In this document: piece by piece, positions 44,483 to 52,805 of the stretch | Position numbering within the stretch: the stretch's first letter is position 1 | Layout: each line of letters begins with the position of its first letter | Assembly (NCBI RefSeq): GCF_009363155.1 | Contig: NZ_CP045302.1 | Coordinates: forward strand, 3,951,001-4,015,000 | DNA length: 64,000 bases | Origin: Azotobacter salinestris | GTDB taxonomy: Bacteria; Pseudomonadota; Gammaproteobacteria; Pseudomonadales; Pseudomonadaceae | Direction: 5' to 3' | The notes under the pieces: generated by a model | What the model saw: the letters and a program-made list of their open reading frames with translations, nothing else | Told to the model about the DNA's origin: nothing | Database searches by the model: none | Made by a program: the position numbers and the translations under genes

Positions 44483-45262
44483 ATGATCGACGAAAGCCCT
44501 GCGGTATGCGTTCGGGTCGAGGCCCTGGACCCGGTATTTGATCAGACGGCACAGGCCCTGGCCGAGCGCCTGGGCCTGCCGCTCGACGGCGAGGCGCAGT
44601 TCGCCCTGCAGCTCGGCGAGCAGGGGCTGCAACTGGCCGAACTGGGAGCGCAGGCGCCCGGGCCGGTGCGGGTCGACTTCGTCGAGGGGGCAGTGGCGCA
44701 CCGGCGGCTGTTCGGCGGCGGCAGCGGACAGATGATCGCCAAGGCGGTCGGCGTGCAGCCGGGCGTGCGGCCTCGGCTGCTCGATGCCACCGCCGGGCTG
44801 GGGCGCGACGCCTTCGTGCTCGCCTGCCTGGGCTGCGAGGTGACTTTGATCGAGCGCCAGCCGCTGATCGCCGCGCTGCTCGAGGACGGCCTGGCCCGCG
44901 CCGCCCGGAGCCCGGAGGTGGGCCCCATCGTCGCGCGCATGCGCCTGCTGCAGGGCGATGCCATCGCGCGGATGCGCCAGTGGCAGGGCGAGCCGCCGCA
45001 GGTGATCTACCTCGATCCGATGTTCCCACACCGCGACAAGAGCGCCCTGGTGAAGAAGGAGATGCGCCTGTTCCGCCCGCTGGTCGGCGACGACCTGGAC
45101 GCGCCGGCCCTGCTTGAGGCCGCCCTGGCGCTGGCCAGCCACCGGGTGGTGGTCAAGCGTCCGCGCAAGGCGCCGATCATCGAGGGGGGCAAGCCGGGGT
45201 ACAGCCTGGAGGGCAAGTCCAGCCGCTACGATATCTATGCGCTGCAGTCGCTGAAGGGGTAA
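44483..45262 (+). CDS. rsmJ: 16S rRNA (guanine1516-N2)-methyltransferase RsmJ
   Basis: RsmJ methylates G1516 in the 30S subunit. The 259-residue protein matches RsmJ across its length, with [20 protein letters not shown] near residue 62, SAM-binding [16 protein letters not shown] near 98, and [20 protein letters not shown] near 174. The ATG at 44483 (MIDESPAV) is the most plausible start; an in-frame ATG at 44429 would add 18 residues. No strong ribosome-binding site helps the choice. Confidence 0.9.
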   Translation: MIDESPAVCVRVEALDPVFDQTAQALAERLGLPLDGEAQFALQLGEQGLQLAELGAQAPGPVRVDFVEGAVAHRRLFGGGSGQMIAKAVGVQPGVRPRLLDATAGLGRDAFVLACLGCEVTLIERQPLIAALLEDGLARAARSPEVGPIVARMRLLQGDAIARMRQWQGEPPQVIYLDPMFPHRDKSALVKKEMRLFRPLVGDDLDAPALLEAALALASHRVVVKRPRKAPIIEGGKPGYSLEGKSSRYDIYALQSLKG

Positions 45263-45272
45263 GGACGCTTCA

Positions 45273-45950
45273 TCACAGCGTGCCGAACACCCTCTTTGCC
45301 AGGCTGGTGGCGGCGGTGCCCGGATTTTCGCGAATTCTGGCTTCTTCTGCGGCAATCACCTCGAACAGCCCGTCGAGCGCCTGCTCGGTGACGTAGCCTT
45401 CAAGATTGGCGCTCTTCGCATCGAGCGCACCGAAGCTCGCCGCCTGGGCGGCGAAGGCGTTGTACTTCTGGGCCAGGCCGACCTGGTCGGTCGCCTGCCT
45501 GACGATGGGCTGGAATCGGGCGCGGATCTGCTCGCGGCTGCTGCGGTCGAGGTACCGGGTGGCCGCATCCTGCGGACCGGCGAGGATCTCTTTGGCGTCG
45601 GCCACGGTCATCCGGCGCACGGCGTCGAGCAGCAGGGTCTGCGCCTGCGGCACGGCGGCCTCGGCGGCCTGGTTCATGCGGGCTTCCAACTGCTCGACCT
45701 GGCTGCCCATGCCCATCATTTTCATGGTCTTGGCGATCTTGCCGAGGCGGCCCGGCAGCTCGATGCGCACCGCGGGATCGTTGCTGAAGCCGCCGGGCTG
45801 GCCCAGTTGCCGTACGGCTAACTGGGCGCCCTGGCTGAGCGCGTCCTTGAGTCCGCCACTGGCGTCCTGTTGCGTGAGATCGGTGAGGGAGAGGGCGAAG
45901 ACGTTGGCGCTCAGCAGGAGGCCGGCGAGCAGCGGGGCGATTCGACGCAT
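45273..45950 (-). CDS. DUF4197 periplasmic protein
   Basis: The 225-residue protein has a Sec signal peptide (MRRIAPLLAGLLLSANVFA) and an all-helical DUF4197 domain; GGLKDALSQGAQLAVRQLG and a C-terminal LFEVIAAEEARIRENPG region are typical. Function is unknown. It converges on rsmJ with 10 bp between stops. Confidence 0.85.
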   Translation of the reverse strand: MRRIAPLLAGLLLSANVFALSLTDLTQQDASGGLKDALSQGAQLAVRQLGQPGGFSNDPAVRIELPGRLGKIAKTMKMMGMGSQVEQLEARMNQAAEAAVPQAQTLLLDAVRRMTVADAKEILAGPQDAATRYLDRSSREQIRARFQPIVRQATDQVGLAQKYNAFAAQAASFGALDAKSANLEGYVTEQALDGLFEVIAAEEARIRENPGTAATSLAKRVFGTL

Positions 45951-46275
45951 GATGGCATTCCGTGCGAGAAAGGGGCGGCCAGCTTAGCCGAGGCGGGCGG
46001 GGCGGAACATCCGGGCGTTCGAGAAGCGGCCGGTGGCCCCGTGGCAGAGCGATCGGGAGGGGCAGGGCGCGGCGCTGGACAGTGTCTTGCCATGCCGGCG
46101 GCGGACTCCTTATAGTCCGCCGGCATTCACCACCGGCCGTGGGAAAGCCCCTTGCATGCGGTCATCGGCACCGAGCCGATCCGGACAGGCCGGGCTTTTT
46201 CAACGGATCGAACGAGGCGCTTCCTGCGCACGGCTGTCGGCGGACAGGAAGGCTTCACTGCACGGATGAGAGGCC
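45951..46275. other. 325-bp non-coding gap with promoter of ABC operon
   Basis: This divergent gap holds the sigma-70 promoter and inverted repeat listed separately (46087-46125). The rest is GC-rich and contains only shadow reading frames; a CTGTC-GGCG-GACAG hairpin lies in the leader near 46230. I see no small gene here. Confidence 0.6.
46087..46125 (+). promoter_or_regulatory. Promoter of ABC exporter operon overlapped by inverted repeat
   Basis: TTGCCA (46087-46092) and TATAGT (46111-46116) have an 18-bp spacer. A perfect repeat GGCGGACT (46100-46107) / AGTCCGCC (46114-46121), extended outward by TGCCG/CGGCA, straddles the -10 box, which fits a repressor operator. The leader to the first gene is about 150 nt. 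Confidence 0.6.
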
Positions 46276-47196
46276 ATGATCGAGATAGACAACCTGACCA
46301 GGCGCTTCGCGCAGCATACCGCGGTGGACAATCTGTCCTTCCGCGTTCAGCCGGGGGAGGTGCTGGGCTTTCTCGGCCCCAACGGCGCCGGCAAGTCCAC
46401 CACCATGAAGATGCTCACCGGCTTCCTCGCGCCGACCTCCGGCACCGCGCGCATCCTCGGCTTCGACATCCGGCGCCAGACCCTCCAGGCCCAGCGGCAG
46501 ATCGGCTATCTGCCGGAGGGTGCGCCCTGCTATGGCGACATGCGCGTGGCCGGCTTCCTCGGCTTCATCGCCGAGGTACGCGGCTTTCGCGGTGCGGAGA
46601 AGCGGCGCCGGATCGCGGTGGCGGTCGAGCGGCTGGAGCTGGAGAGGGTGCTCGGGCAGACCATCGACACTCTCTCCAAGGGCTTCAAGCGTCGGGTCGG
46701 TCTGGCCCAGGCGATCCTCCACGAGCCCCCGGTGCTGATCCTCGACGAGCCGACCGACGGCCTCGATCCCAACCAGAAGCACCAGGTGCGCCAGTTGATC
46801 GGCGATCTGGCTCGCGACCGCATCGTCATCATCTCCACCCATATCCTCGAGGAGGTGGCGGCGGTGTGCAGCCGCGCGCTGATCATCGCCGCCGGCCGGC
46901 TGGTGGCCGACGGTACGCCGCTGGAGCTGGAAAGCCGCTCGCGCTACCACCAGGCGGTGACCCTGGTCGGCGAGGGCCTGGAGCAGGACGCGCTGGCGGC
47001 GCTGCCGGGCGTCGTCGGGGTCGAGAGCAATCCCCAGGAGGGCAGTCTCACCGTGCTGGCCAGGCCCGGAGAGGTGATCTTTCCCCAGGTCAATGCACTG
47101 ATCCACCAGCGCGGCTGGAAGGTGCGCGAGCTGGACGTGGAGCGCGGCCGCCTCGATGAGGTGTTCCGCGCCCTGACCCGGGGGGAGGCGGCATGA
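46276..47196 (+). CDS. ABC transporter ATP-binding protein (GldA-like)
   Basis: The 306-residue ATPase has Walker A GPNGAGKST (34-42), signature LSKGFKRR near 136, and Walker B VLILDEPTDGLDP near 155. The C-terminal domain of about 90 residues fits ABC-2-type exporters related to GldA. It overlaps the permease gene by 4 bp (ATGA), so subunits are made together. The cargo is unknown. Confidence 0.93.
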   Translation: MIEIDNLTRRFAQHTAVDNLSFRVQPGEVLGFLGPNGAGKSTTMKMLTGFLAPTSGTARILGFDIRRQTLQAQRQIGYLPEGAPCYGDMRVAGFLGFIAEVRGFRGAEKRRRIAVAVERLELERVLGQTIDTLSKGFKRRVGLAQAILHEPPVLILDEPTDGLDPNQKHQVRQLIGDLARDRIVIISTHILEEVAAVCSRALIIAAGRLVADGTPLELESRSRYHQAVTLVGEGLEQDALAALPGVVGVESNPQEGSLTVLARPGEVIFPQVNALIHQRGWKVRELDVERGRLDEVFRALTRGEAA

Positions 47197-47927
47197 GACA
47201 GCTACCGGTGGTCTTCAGGCGCGAGCTGGGCAGCTATTTCGCCACGCCCCTGGCCTATGTGTTCATTCTGATCTTCCTGGTCCTCTCCGGGGTGTTCACC
47301 TTCTACCTGGGCCGCTTCTTCGAGAGCAACCAGGCGAGTCTCGCGCCCTTCTTCAATTTCCATCCCTGGCTCTACCTGTTCCTGGTGCCGGCCATCGCCA
47401 TGCGCCTCTGGGCCGAGGAGCGCAAGTCGGGCTCCATCGAGCTGCTGATGACCCTGCCGATCAGCCGCTTCGAGGCGGTCGCCGGCAAGTTCCTCGCCGC
47501 CTGGGCGTTCGCCGGCCTGGCCCTGCTGCTGACCTTTCCCCTGGTGCTCACCGTCAACTATCTGGGCGAGCCGGACAACGGCGCGATCCTCACCGGCTAC
47601 CTCGGCAGCTGGCTGCTGGCCGGCGCCTACCTGGCGATCGGCTCGTGCATGTCGGCGCTGGCGAAGAACCAGGTGATCGCCTTCATCCTCGCCGTCAGCC
47701 TGAGCTTTCTGTTCGTCGTCAGCGGCTTCCCGCTGGTGCTCGACGCCTTCGCCGGCTGGGCGCCGCAGTGGCTGCTCGACGCGGTGGCCTCGCTGAGCTT
47801 CCTGGTGCGCTTCGACGCGATCAGCAAGGGCGTGCTCGACCTGCGCGACCTGCTCTACTTCGTCTCCCTGATCGCCGCCTGGCTGGCTGCCACCGCCGTG
47901 GTGATCGATCTGAAGAAGGCCGACTGA
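47193..47927 (+). CDS. ABC-2 type permease (GldF-like)
   Basis: The 244-residue protein has six membrane helices in the ABC-2 permease pattern, with RRELGSYFATPLAYVFILIFLV at the start and the RLWAEERKSGSIELLMTLPI motif after helix two. It is the membrane partner of the preceding ATPase and begins in an overlap with it; the next gene starts 1 bp after its stop. Confidence 0.93.
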   Translation: MRQLPVVFRRELGSYFATPLAYVFILIFLVLSGVFTFYLGRFFESNQASLAPFFNFHPWLYLFLVPAIAMRLWAEERKSGSIELLMTLPISRFEAVAGKFLAAWAFAGLALLLTFPLVLTVNYLGEPDNGAILTGYLGSWLLAGAYLAIGSCMSALAKNQVIAFILAVSLSFLFVVSGFPLVLDAFAGWAPQWLLDAVASLSFLVRFDAISKGVLDLRDLLYFVSLIAAWLAATAVVIDLKKAD

Positions 47928-47928
47928 C

Positions 47929-49764
47929 ATGAAGAAGATCCTGCATTCCGGCGCCGGGCTGCTGTTCATCGCCGCAGCGTTCCTCGCCTTCAACATCCTC
48001 TCCGGCCAGTTGCTGGGCAATGCTCGCCTGGACCTCACCGAGCAGAAGCTCTACACCCTGTCCGCCGGCACCGAGCGCGTCCTCGCCGGGTTGGAGCAGC
48101 CGCTCGACCTGTACTTCTTCTACTCCGACCAGGCCACCCGCGAGCTGGCGCCGCTGCGCAACTACGCCCGGCGCGTCGAAGAGATGCTCAAGGCCTACGA
48201 GCGGGTCGCGGACGGCAAGCTGCGCCTGCACATCGTCGATCCCGAGCCGTTCTCCGAGGACGAGGACCGCGCGGCCGAGTTCGGCCTGCAGGCGGTGCCG
48301 CTGAACCAGGGCGGCGAGCAGATCTACTTCGGCCTGGCCGGCCGCAATCCGGCGGGCAACACCCATGCGATCCCGTTCTTTCCCCTCGACCGCGAGGAGT
48401 TCCTCGAATACGAGATCAGCCGCCTGGTGCAGAGCCTGGCGCATCCCGAACTGCCGGTGGTCGGGGTGCTTTCCGGGCTGCAGCTCGGCGGTGGCTTCGA
48501 CATGCTGGCCGGGCAGCCGATGCCGCCCTGGATGGTGCTCGAGGAAATCCGCCAGCTGTTCCACATCGAGAGCCTGGAGGCCGGCATCGACCAGATTCCC
48601 GAGGAGGTCTCGGTGCTGCTGCTGGTGCATCCGAGGCAGTTGCCGGAACAGACCCTCTACGCCATCGACCAGTTCGTGCTGCGCGGCGGCAAGCTGCTGG
48701 CCTTCGTCGATCCGCTCGCCGAGAGCGACACCGGCATGAGCCTGTCCGGCGAGATGGGCAGCGGTCGGGCCTCCGACCTGGAGCCGCTGTTCAAGGCCTG
48801 GGGCCTGCGCCTGCGCCCCGGCGAGGTGCTCGGCGACGCTGCCTACGCCATGGCCGTGAGCGTCGATCAGGGACAGCGGGCAGTGCGTCATCCCGCCTGG
48901 CTGAGCCTGCCGCCCGCGGCACTGGACGAGCAGGATGTCAGCACCGCCGGACTGGAAACCCTGACCGTCGCCAGCGCCGGTATTCTCGACCCCGTGGAGG
49001 GTGCCTCGACCCGCTTCGTGCCGCTGATCAAAAGCTCCGTCTACGCCATGCCGCTGGATGCCGAGCGGGTCGCCGCCGTCGACGATCCGCAGGCCCTGCT
49101 CGGCGACCTGCAGCCGACCGGCGAACGCTATACCCTCGCCGCGCGGATCAGCGGGCCGGCCAGGTCGGCCTACCCGGAGGGCATCGAAGGGCGCCGGGAC
49201 GGACTCAAGGGAGCCGACAACATCAACCTGATCGTGGTCGCCGACAGCGACCTGCTCAGCGACCGCATGTGGGTGCGGGTGCAGGACTTCTTCGGCCAGC
49301 GCATTTCGCAGCCGTTCGCCGACAACGCCAGCTTCGCGATCAACGCGCTGGACAACCTGGCCGGCTCCGACGCGCTGATCGAGGTACGTTCGCGCGGCCG
49401 CTTCAGCCGTCCGTTCGTGGTGGTCGAGGCGCTGCAGCGCGAAGCCGAGGCGCGCTTCCGCGAGAAGGAGGAGATGCTGCAGCAGCGCCTGGCCCAGACC
49501 GAACAGCAGCTCGCTGCCCTGCAGCAGAGCGAGGAGCCGGGCAAGGCCCTGGAGCTGAGTCCCGAGCAGCAGGCCACGCTGCAGCAGTTCATGCAGGAGA
49601 AGCTGCGCATCCGCAAGGAGCTGCGCGAGGTGCGCTACCAGCTCAACGCCGACATCGAGGCGCTCGGGCGCACCCTCAAGTTCCTCAACATCGCCCTGGT
49701 GCCGATGCTGTTGACCCTGGGGGTGCTGGCGGTCTGGCTGTGGCGTCGTCGGCGACGGGTCTGA
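47929..49764 (+). CDS. GldG-like ABC-associated membrane protein
   Basis: The 611-residue protein has an N-terminal membrane helix (about 8-27), a large extracytoplasmic domain of the GldG_N/ABC_transp_aux type (LDLTEQKLYTLSAGTERVL near 35), a coiled-coil near 500-580 and a C-terminal helix (about 585-603). With the two previous genes it forms an ABC-2 exporter module. In P. aeruginosa, as I recall, this gene is followed by a DUF4340 gene; here it is not. Confidence 0.88.
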   Translation: MKKILHSGAGLLFIAAAFLAFNILSGQLLGNARLDLTEQKLYTLSAGTERVLAGLEQPLDLYFFYSDQATRELAPLRNYARRVEEMLKAYERVADGKLRLHIVDPEPFSEDEDRAAEFGLQAVPLNQGGEQIYFGLAGRNPAGNTHAIPFFPLDREEFLEYEISRLVQSLAHPELPVVGVLSGLQLGGGFDMLAGQPMPPWMVLEEIRQLFHIESLEAGIDQIPEEVSVLLLVHPRQLPEQTLYAIDQFVLRGGKLLAFVDPLAESDTGMSLSGEMGSGRASDLEPLFKAWGLRLRPGEVLGDAAYAMAVSVDQGQRAVRHPAWLSLPPAALDEQDVSTAGLETLTVASAGILDPVEGASTRFVPLIKSSVYAMPLDAERVAAVDDPQALLGDLQPTGERYTLAARISGPARSAYPEGIEGRRDGLKGADNINLIVVADSDLLSDRMWVRVQDFFGQRISQPFADNASFAINALDNLAGSDALIEVRSRGRFSRPFVVVEALQREAEARFREKEEMLQQRLAQTEQQLAALQQSEEPGKALELSPEQQATLQQFMQEKLRIRKELREVRYQLNADIEALGRTLKFLNIALVPMLLTLGVLAVWLWRRRRRV

Positions 49765-49822
49765 GGGGATAAATCGCTTACAAGATATGTGGTTATCGCT
49801 GCTGGCGCGGGTGAAAACGCTG

Positions 49823-49858
49823 AAATCAGTCGAAAATAGTCGGATTTTCGACTGATTT
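49823..49858. repeat. Perfect 15-bp AT-rich inverted repeat
   Basis: Left arm 49823-49837 and right arm 49844-49858 are exact reverse complements around AGTCGG. At about one-third GC the arms stand out from the local 65-70% GC. It lies 59 bp after the GldG-like gene and 200 bp before the cold-shock gene. It could be an operator, a terminator without T-run, or a recombination scar. Confidence 0.7.
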
Positions 49859-49897
49859 ATTGACCTGAGGGGCTTGCATACCTGCGACAAAAAGTCC

Positions 49898-49925
49898 TTT
49901 CCAGCCGGATCGGTTGCTTTATACT
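49898..49925 (+). promoter_or_regulatory. Candidate promoter of cold-shock gene
   Basis: TATACT (49920-49925) with TTTCCA (49898-49903) 16 bp upstream would give a leader of about 130 nt before the ATG. A long structured 5' leader is common for cold-shock genes. Confidence 0.45.
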
Positions 49926-50058
49926 GCCCGAGCGGTGCTTCCAGGGATGCGCCTTCAACACCCAGGCCTAGAGCATGTTTGAGGGTTTGGAGCACGTCCG
50001 CGGGCCTCTGCGGCCTCTGGTAAGGCAAACAAAAATTGTATGTTTGGAGAGAGTGGTA

Positions 50059-50268
50059 ATGGCTGATCGTGAGGTCGGAACCGTCAAGTGGTTCAATGAT
50101 GCCAAAGGCTATGGATTCATTCAGCGCGAGAGCGGCCCGGACGTGTTCGTCCATTACCGCGCCATCCGCGGCGATGGTCATCGTTCCCTGATCGAGGGAC
50201 AGAAGGTGGAGTTTTCGGTGATCCAGGGCCAGAAGGGCCTGCAGGCGGAAGACGTCTCCAAGGTGTAA
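50059..50268 (+). CDS. Cold-shock domain protein
   Basis: The 69-residue protein is a single cold-shock domain that binds single-stranded RNA/DNA. RNP1 is KGYGFI (16-21) and RNP2 is VFVHY (29-33); the latter has Tyr where CspA has Phe and is followed by RAI in place of SAI, as in the PAO1 homologue near rlmA that I recall. GAGAG precedes the ATG. A GC-rich hairpin ends the transcript. Confidence 0.94.
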   Translation: MADREVGTVKWFNDAKGYGFIQRESGPDVFVHYRAIRGDGHRSLIEGQKVEFSVIQGQKGLQAEDVSKV

Positions 50269-50273
50269 GACCT

Positions 50274-50310
50274 GACAGGCCCGTCAGCGACGGGCCTGTC
50301 TGTTCCTGTC
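50274..50310 (+). terminator. Terminator after cold-shock gene
   Basis: GACAGGCCCGTC (50274-50285) pairs with GACGGGCCTGTC (50289-50300) around AGC, a perfect 12-bp stem, followed by TGTTCC. Confidence 0.75.
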
Positions 50311-50337
50311 CTCGGCGCTCGCCGATGATTCCGGCCC

Positions 50338-50712
50338 TCAGTGGGTCCGCCAGATGAACTCCTGCTCGCCCTCGCTGTTGACCTTGATCCAGCGGTCGGC
50401 GGCGTCGATGTCTTCCTCTTCCTGCCAGCCCCCCGGTGCACAGCGGATTTCCACGCCCAGTGCGGCGAAGGCAGCGCGCGCGAAGGCCAGGTCATTCTCC
50501 CAGGGGGTCTGCTCGCTTTCGATGAACAGGCTGTGCCACTTGCCCACCGCATTCGGCAGCCAGGTGATGGGCGCGCCGTTGGCGGCCTGGCACTTGAAGG
50601 TCTGGCCCTGGCGCCGCCAGGGCGTGCAGGGGCCTATCGTTGCGTTCAGCCAGTCGGTGACTGCCTGCTGATCGCCGTCCTTCAGGTAAATCTCGATATC
50701 GGGCTGGCGCAT
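50338..50712 (-). CDS. Conserved hypothetical protein (pseudomonad)
   Basis: The 124-residue soluble protein has no signal peptide or recognised motif. It is acidic in the C-terminal half and rich in Trp. It lies 10 bp after rlmA in the same direction and likely is the last gene of the ndvB-dapE-rlmA group; the same order exists in P. aeruginosa as I recall it. No function can be proposed. Confidence 0.75.
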   Translation of the reverse strand: MRQPDIEIYLKDGDQQAVTDWLNATIGPCTPWRRQGQTFKCQAANGAPITWLPNAVGKWHSLFIESEQTPWENDLAFARAAFAALGVEIRCAPGGWQEEEDIDAADRWIKVNSEGEQEFIWRTH

Positions 50713-50722
50713 GGCGGGTTCC

Positions 50723-51526
50723 CTAGCTTCGTTCGATCCAATCGTAGCGTATGGCGATCGTGACCTCTAAGGGCGCGGCGATCACCGCGACACGGCGCTC
50801 GGCATTGGCGCGCCAGCCGTGCGGAGTCATCGCCAGCAGGTCGGCGCGATCCCCGGCGTTGTCCAGCCGCAGCCGGTAGCTCAGCGTTTCGCTGTGTGCC
50901 AGGTGCAGGCCGGACGGAATCAGCGACAGGTGCTTGGCATCCTCGTACTCGCGTACTTCGTCATACAGCAGGCCGCGCAGCTCCAGCAGGTGCTCGCGGG
51001 TCGGTCCCATGCGCAGCAGACCGCCGCCGGGGGCCAGCAGGCGCCGGGCCTCCTGCCAGTCGAGCGGGCTGAACACGCTGGCCAGCAGCTCGCAGCTGGC
51101 GTTGGCCAGCGGCACCCGCGCCATGCTGGCCACTAGCCAGGTTAGCTGCGGAGCCCGGCGGCAGGCCCGTTTGACCGCCTCGCGGGAGATGTCCAGGGCA
51201 TAACCGTCGGCCGCGGGCAGGGCCTCGGCCAGCTGTGCCGTGTAGTAGCCCTCGCCGCAGCCGATGTCCAGCCAGCGGCGCGGCGCGCGCTCGGCGGCCA
51301 GCTCGGTCAGGCGCCGGGCCAGCGGGGCGTAGTGACCGGCATCCAGGAAGCGCCGGCGCGCCTCGACCATCGCCTGGTTGTCGCCGGGATCGCGGCTCTT
51401 CTTGTGCTGCACCGGCAACAGGTTCAGGTAGCCCTGGCGGGCGCGGTCGAAGCGGTGTCCGGCCGGGCAGGCGACGCCTTGCCCGTCCTGTTGCAGCGCG
51501 CCTTGGCAGAGGGGACAGATCAGCAT
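50723..51526 (-). CDS. rlmA: 23S rRNA (guanine745-N1)-methyltransferase RlmA
   Basis: The 267-residue enzyme has an N-terminal zinc site (C4, C7, C20, H24) and a Rossmann SAM-binding domain with [11 protein letters not shown]. It contains the [24 protein letters not shown] stretch, of which the core [11 protein letters not shown] is diagnostic for RlmA/RrmA. Its ATG overlaps the dapE stop by seven bases (ATGCTGA), indicating translational coupling. Confidence 0.93.
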   Translation of the reverse strand: MLICPLCQGALQQDGQGVACPAGHRFDRARQGYLNLLPVQHKKSRDPGDNQAMVEARRRFLDAGHYAPLARRLTELAAERAPRRWLDIGCGEGYYTAQLAEALPAADGYALDISREAVKRACRRAPQLTWLVASMARVPLANASCELLASVFSPLDWQEARRLLAPGGGLLRMGPTREHLLELRGLLYDEVREYEDAKHLSLIPSGLHLAHSETLSYRLRLDNAGDRADLLAMTPHGWRANAERRVAVIAAPLEVTIAIRYDWIERS

Positions 51527-52677
51527 GCCAGCAGCCGCACCAGGGTCTGGTAGTAGATCTCGGTGAGCAGGTCCAGGTCGCTGGCCAGGATGCGCTCGTC
51601 GAGCTGGTGGATGGTGGCGTTGAGGGGACCGAGCTCGACCACCTGGGTGCCCAGGGTAGCGATGAAGCGTCCGTCCGAGGTGCCACCGCTGGTCGAGGGC
51701 GTGGTGTCCCGGCCGGTCACCGCACGGATGCTGGCCGACACGGCATACAGCAGCTCGCCCGGTTCGGTGAGGAAGGGCAGGCCGGACAGCGCCCAGTCGA
51801 TGTGCCAGTCCAGGCCATGGCGGTCGAGGATCGCTGCGACGCGTTGTTGCAGGTCCTCCACCGTGGACTCGGTGGAGAAGCGGAAGTTGAACAGCACCTG
51901 CAGCTCGCCGGGGATCACATTGGTGGCGCCGGTGCCGGCCTTGATGTTGGAGATCTGGAAGCTGGTCGGCGGGAAGAAGGCGTTGCCGTCGTCCCAGTGC
52001 TCGGCGGCGAGCTCGGCGAGCGCCGGCGCGGCCAGGTGGATGGGGTTTTTGGCCAGCTGCGGGTAGGCCACGTGGCCCTGCTTGCCGCGCACCCTCAGGG
52101 TCGCGCCGAGCGAGCCGCGCCGGCCGTTCTTCACCACGTCGCCGAGCGTCTCGCTGCTCGACGGCTCGCCGACGATGCACCAGTCGAGGCGCTCGCCGCG
52201 CGCGCGCAGGCGCTCGACCACCGCCTGGGTGCCGTGCAGCGCCGGGCCCTCCTCGTCACTGGTGATCAGGAAGGCGATTGCCCCGCGATGGCGCGGATGA
52301 TCGGCGACGAAGCGCTCCACTGCGACCAGCATGGCCGCCAGGCTGCCCTTCATGTCCGCCGCGCCGCGTCCGCGGAGCATGCCGTCCGCATCGAGGGTGG
52401 CGGTGAAGGGCGGGGTCTGCCAGGCGTCGTGCGGGCCGGTCGGTACCACGTCGGTATGGCCGGCGAAGCACAGCACCGGGCCCTCGCCCGTACCGCCGTC
52501 GCGACGGGCCCAGAAGTTCTCCACGTCCTCGATGCGCATCGGCTCCAGGGCGAAACCGGCAGCGTCCAGGCGGGCCATCATCAGCGCCTGGCAGCCTTCG
52601 TCCAGCGGCGTGACCGAGGGACGGTTGATCAGCTCGCAGGCGAGCGCCAGGGTCGGGGAGAGGGCTGGGGCAGTCAT
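51520..52677 (-). CDS. dapE: Succinyl-diaminopimelate desuccinylase
   Basis: DapE hydrolyses N-succinyl-LL-DAP, giving LL-DAP for lysine and peptidoglycan synthesis. The 385-residue M20 peptidase has the dinuclear zinc ligands and catalytic residues in [31 protein letters not shown] and [10 protein letters not shown]. It works two steps after DapD, whose gene is at 59463-60497. Start ATG 52677 gives the standard length. Confidence 0.96.
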   Translation of the reverse strand: MTAPALSPTLALACELINRPSVTPLDEGCQALMMARLDAAGFALEPMRIEDVENFWARRDGGTGEGPVLCFAGHTDVVPTGPHDAWQTPPFTATLDADGMLRGRGAADMKGSLAAMLVAVERFVADHPRHRGAIAFLITSDEEGPALHGTQAVVERLRARGERLDWCIVGEPSSSETLGDVVKNGRRGSLGATLRVRGKQGHVAYPQLAKNPIHLAAPALAELAAEHWDDGNAFFPPTSFQISNIKAGTGATNVIPGELQVLFNFRFSTESTVEDLQQRVAAILDRHGLDWHIDWALSGLPFLTEPGELLYAVSASIRAVTGRDTTPSTSGGTSDGRFIATLGTQVVELGPLNATIHQLDERILASDLDLLTEIYYQTLVRLLAC

Positions 52678-52719
52678 TGCAGCTCCGGAGCGGCGGGAAA
52701 AGGGCGCCATTTTACGGCA

Positions 52720-52799
52720 AAAGCCGCTGGCGGGCTGCAGCGGCTTTGGGGAATGAGAGAAGGCCGCATCGCTGCCGGGGATGCCCCCGGCAGCGATGC
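52720..52799 (-). terminator. Two tandem hairpins between ndvB and dapE
   Basis: AAAGCCGCTG/CAGCGGCTTT (52720-52729 with 52738-52747) is followed on the minus strand by a T-rich stretch and is a plausible intrinsic terminator. Closer to ndvB, GCATCGCTGCCGGGG and its complement (52766-52780 with 52785-52799) form a perfect 15-bp stem around ATGC, perhaps stabilising the mRNA 3' end. Confidence 0.65.
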
Positions 52800-52805
52800 C
52801 CGGCC

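Noticed and set aside
46152-47159. 335-codon plus-strand frame overlapping the ABC ATPase
   Set aside because: It is the shifted frame of the ATPase gene with Arg-rich composition; the ATPase frame has all Walker motifs.
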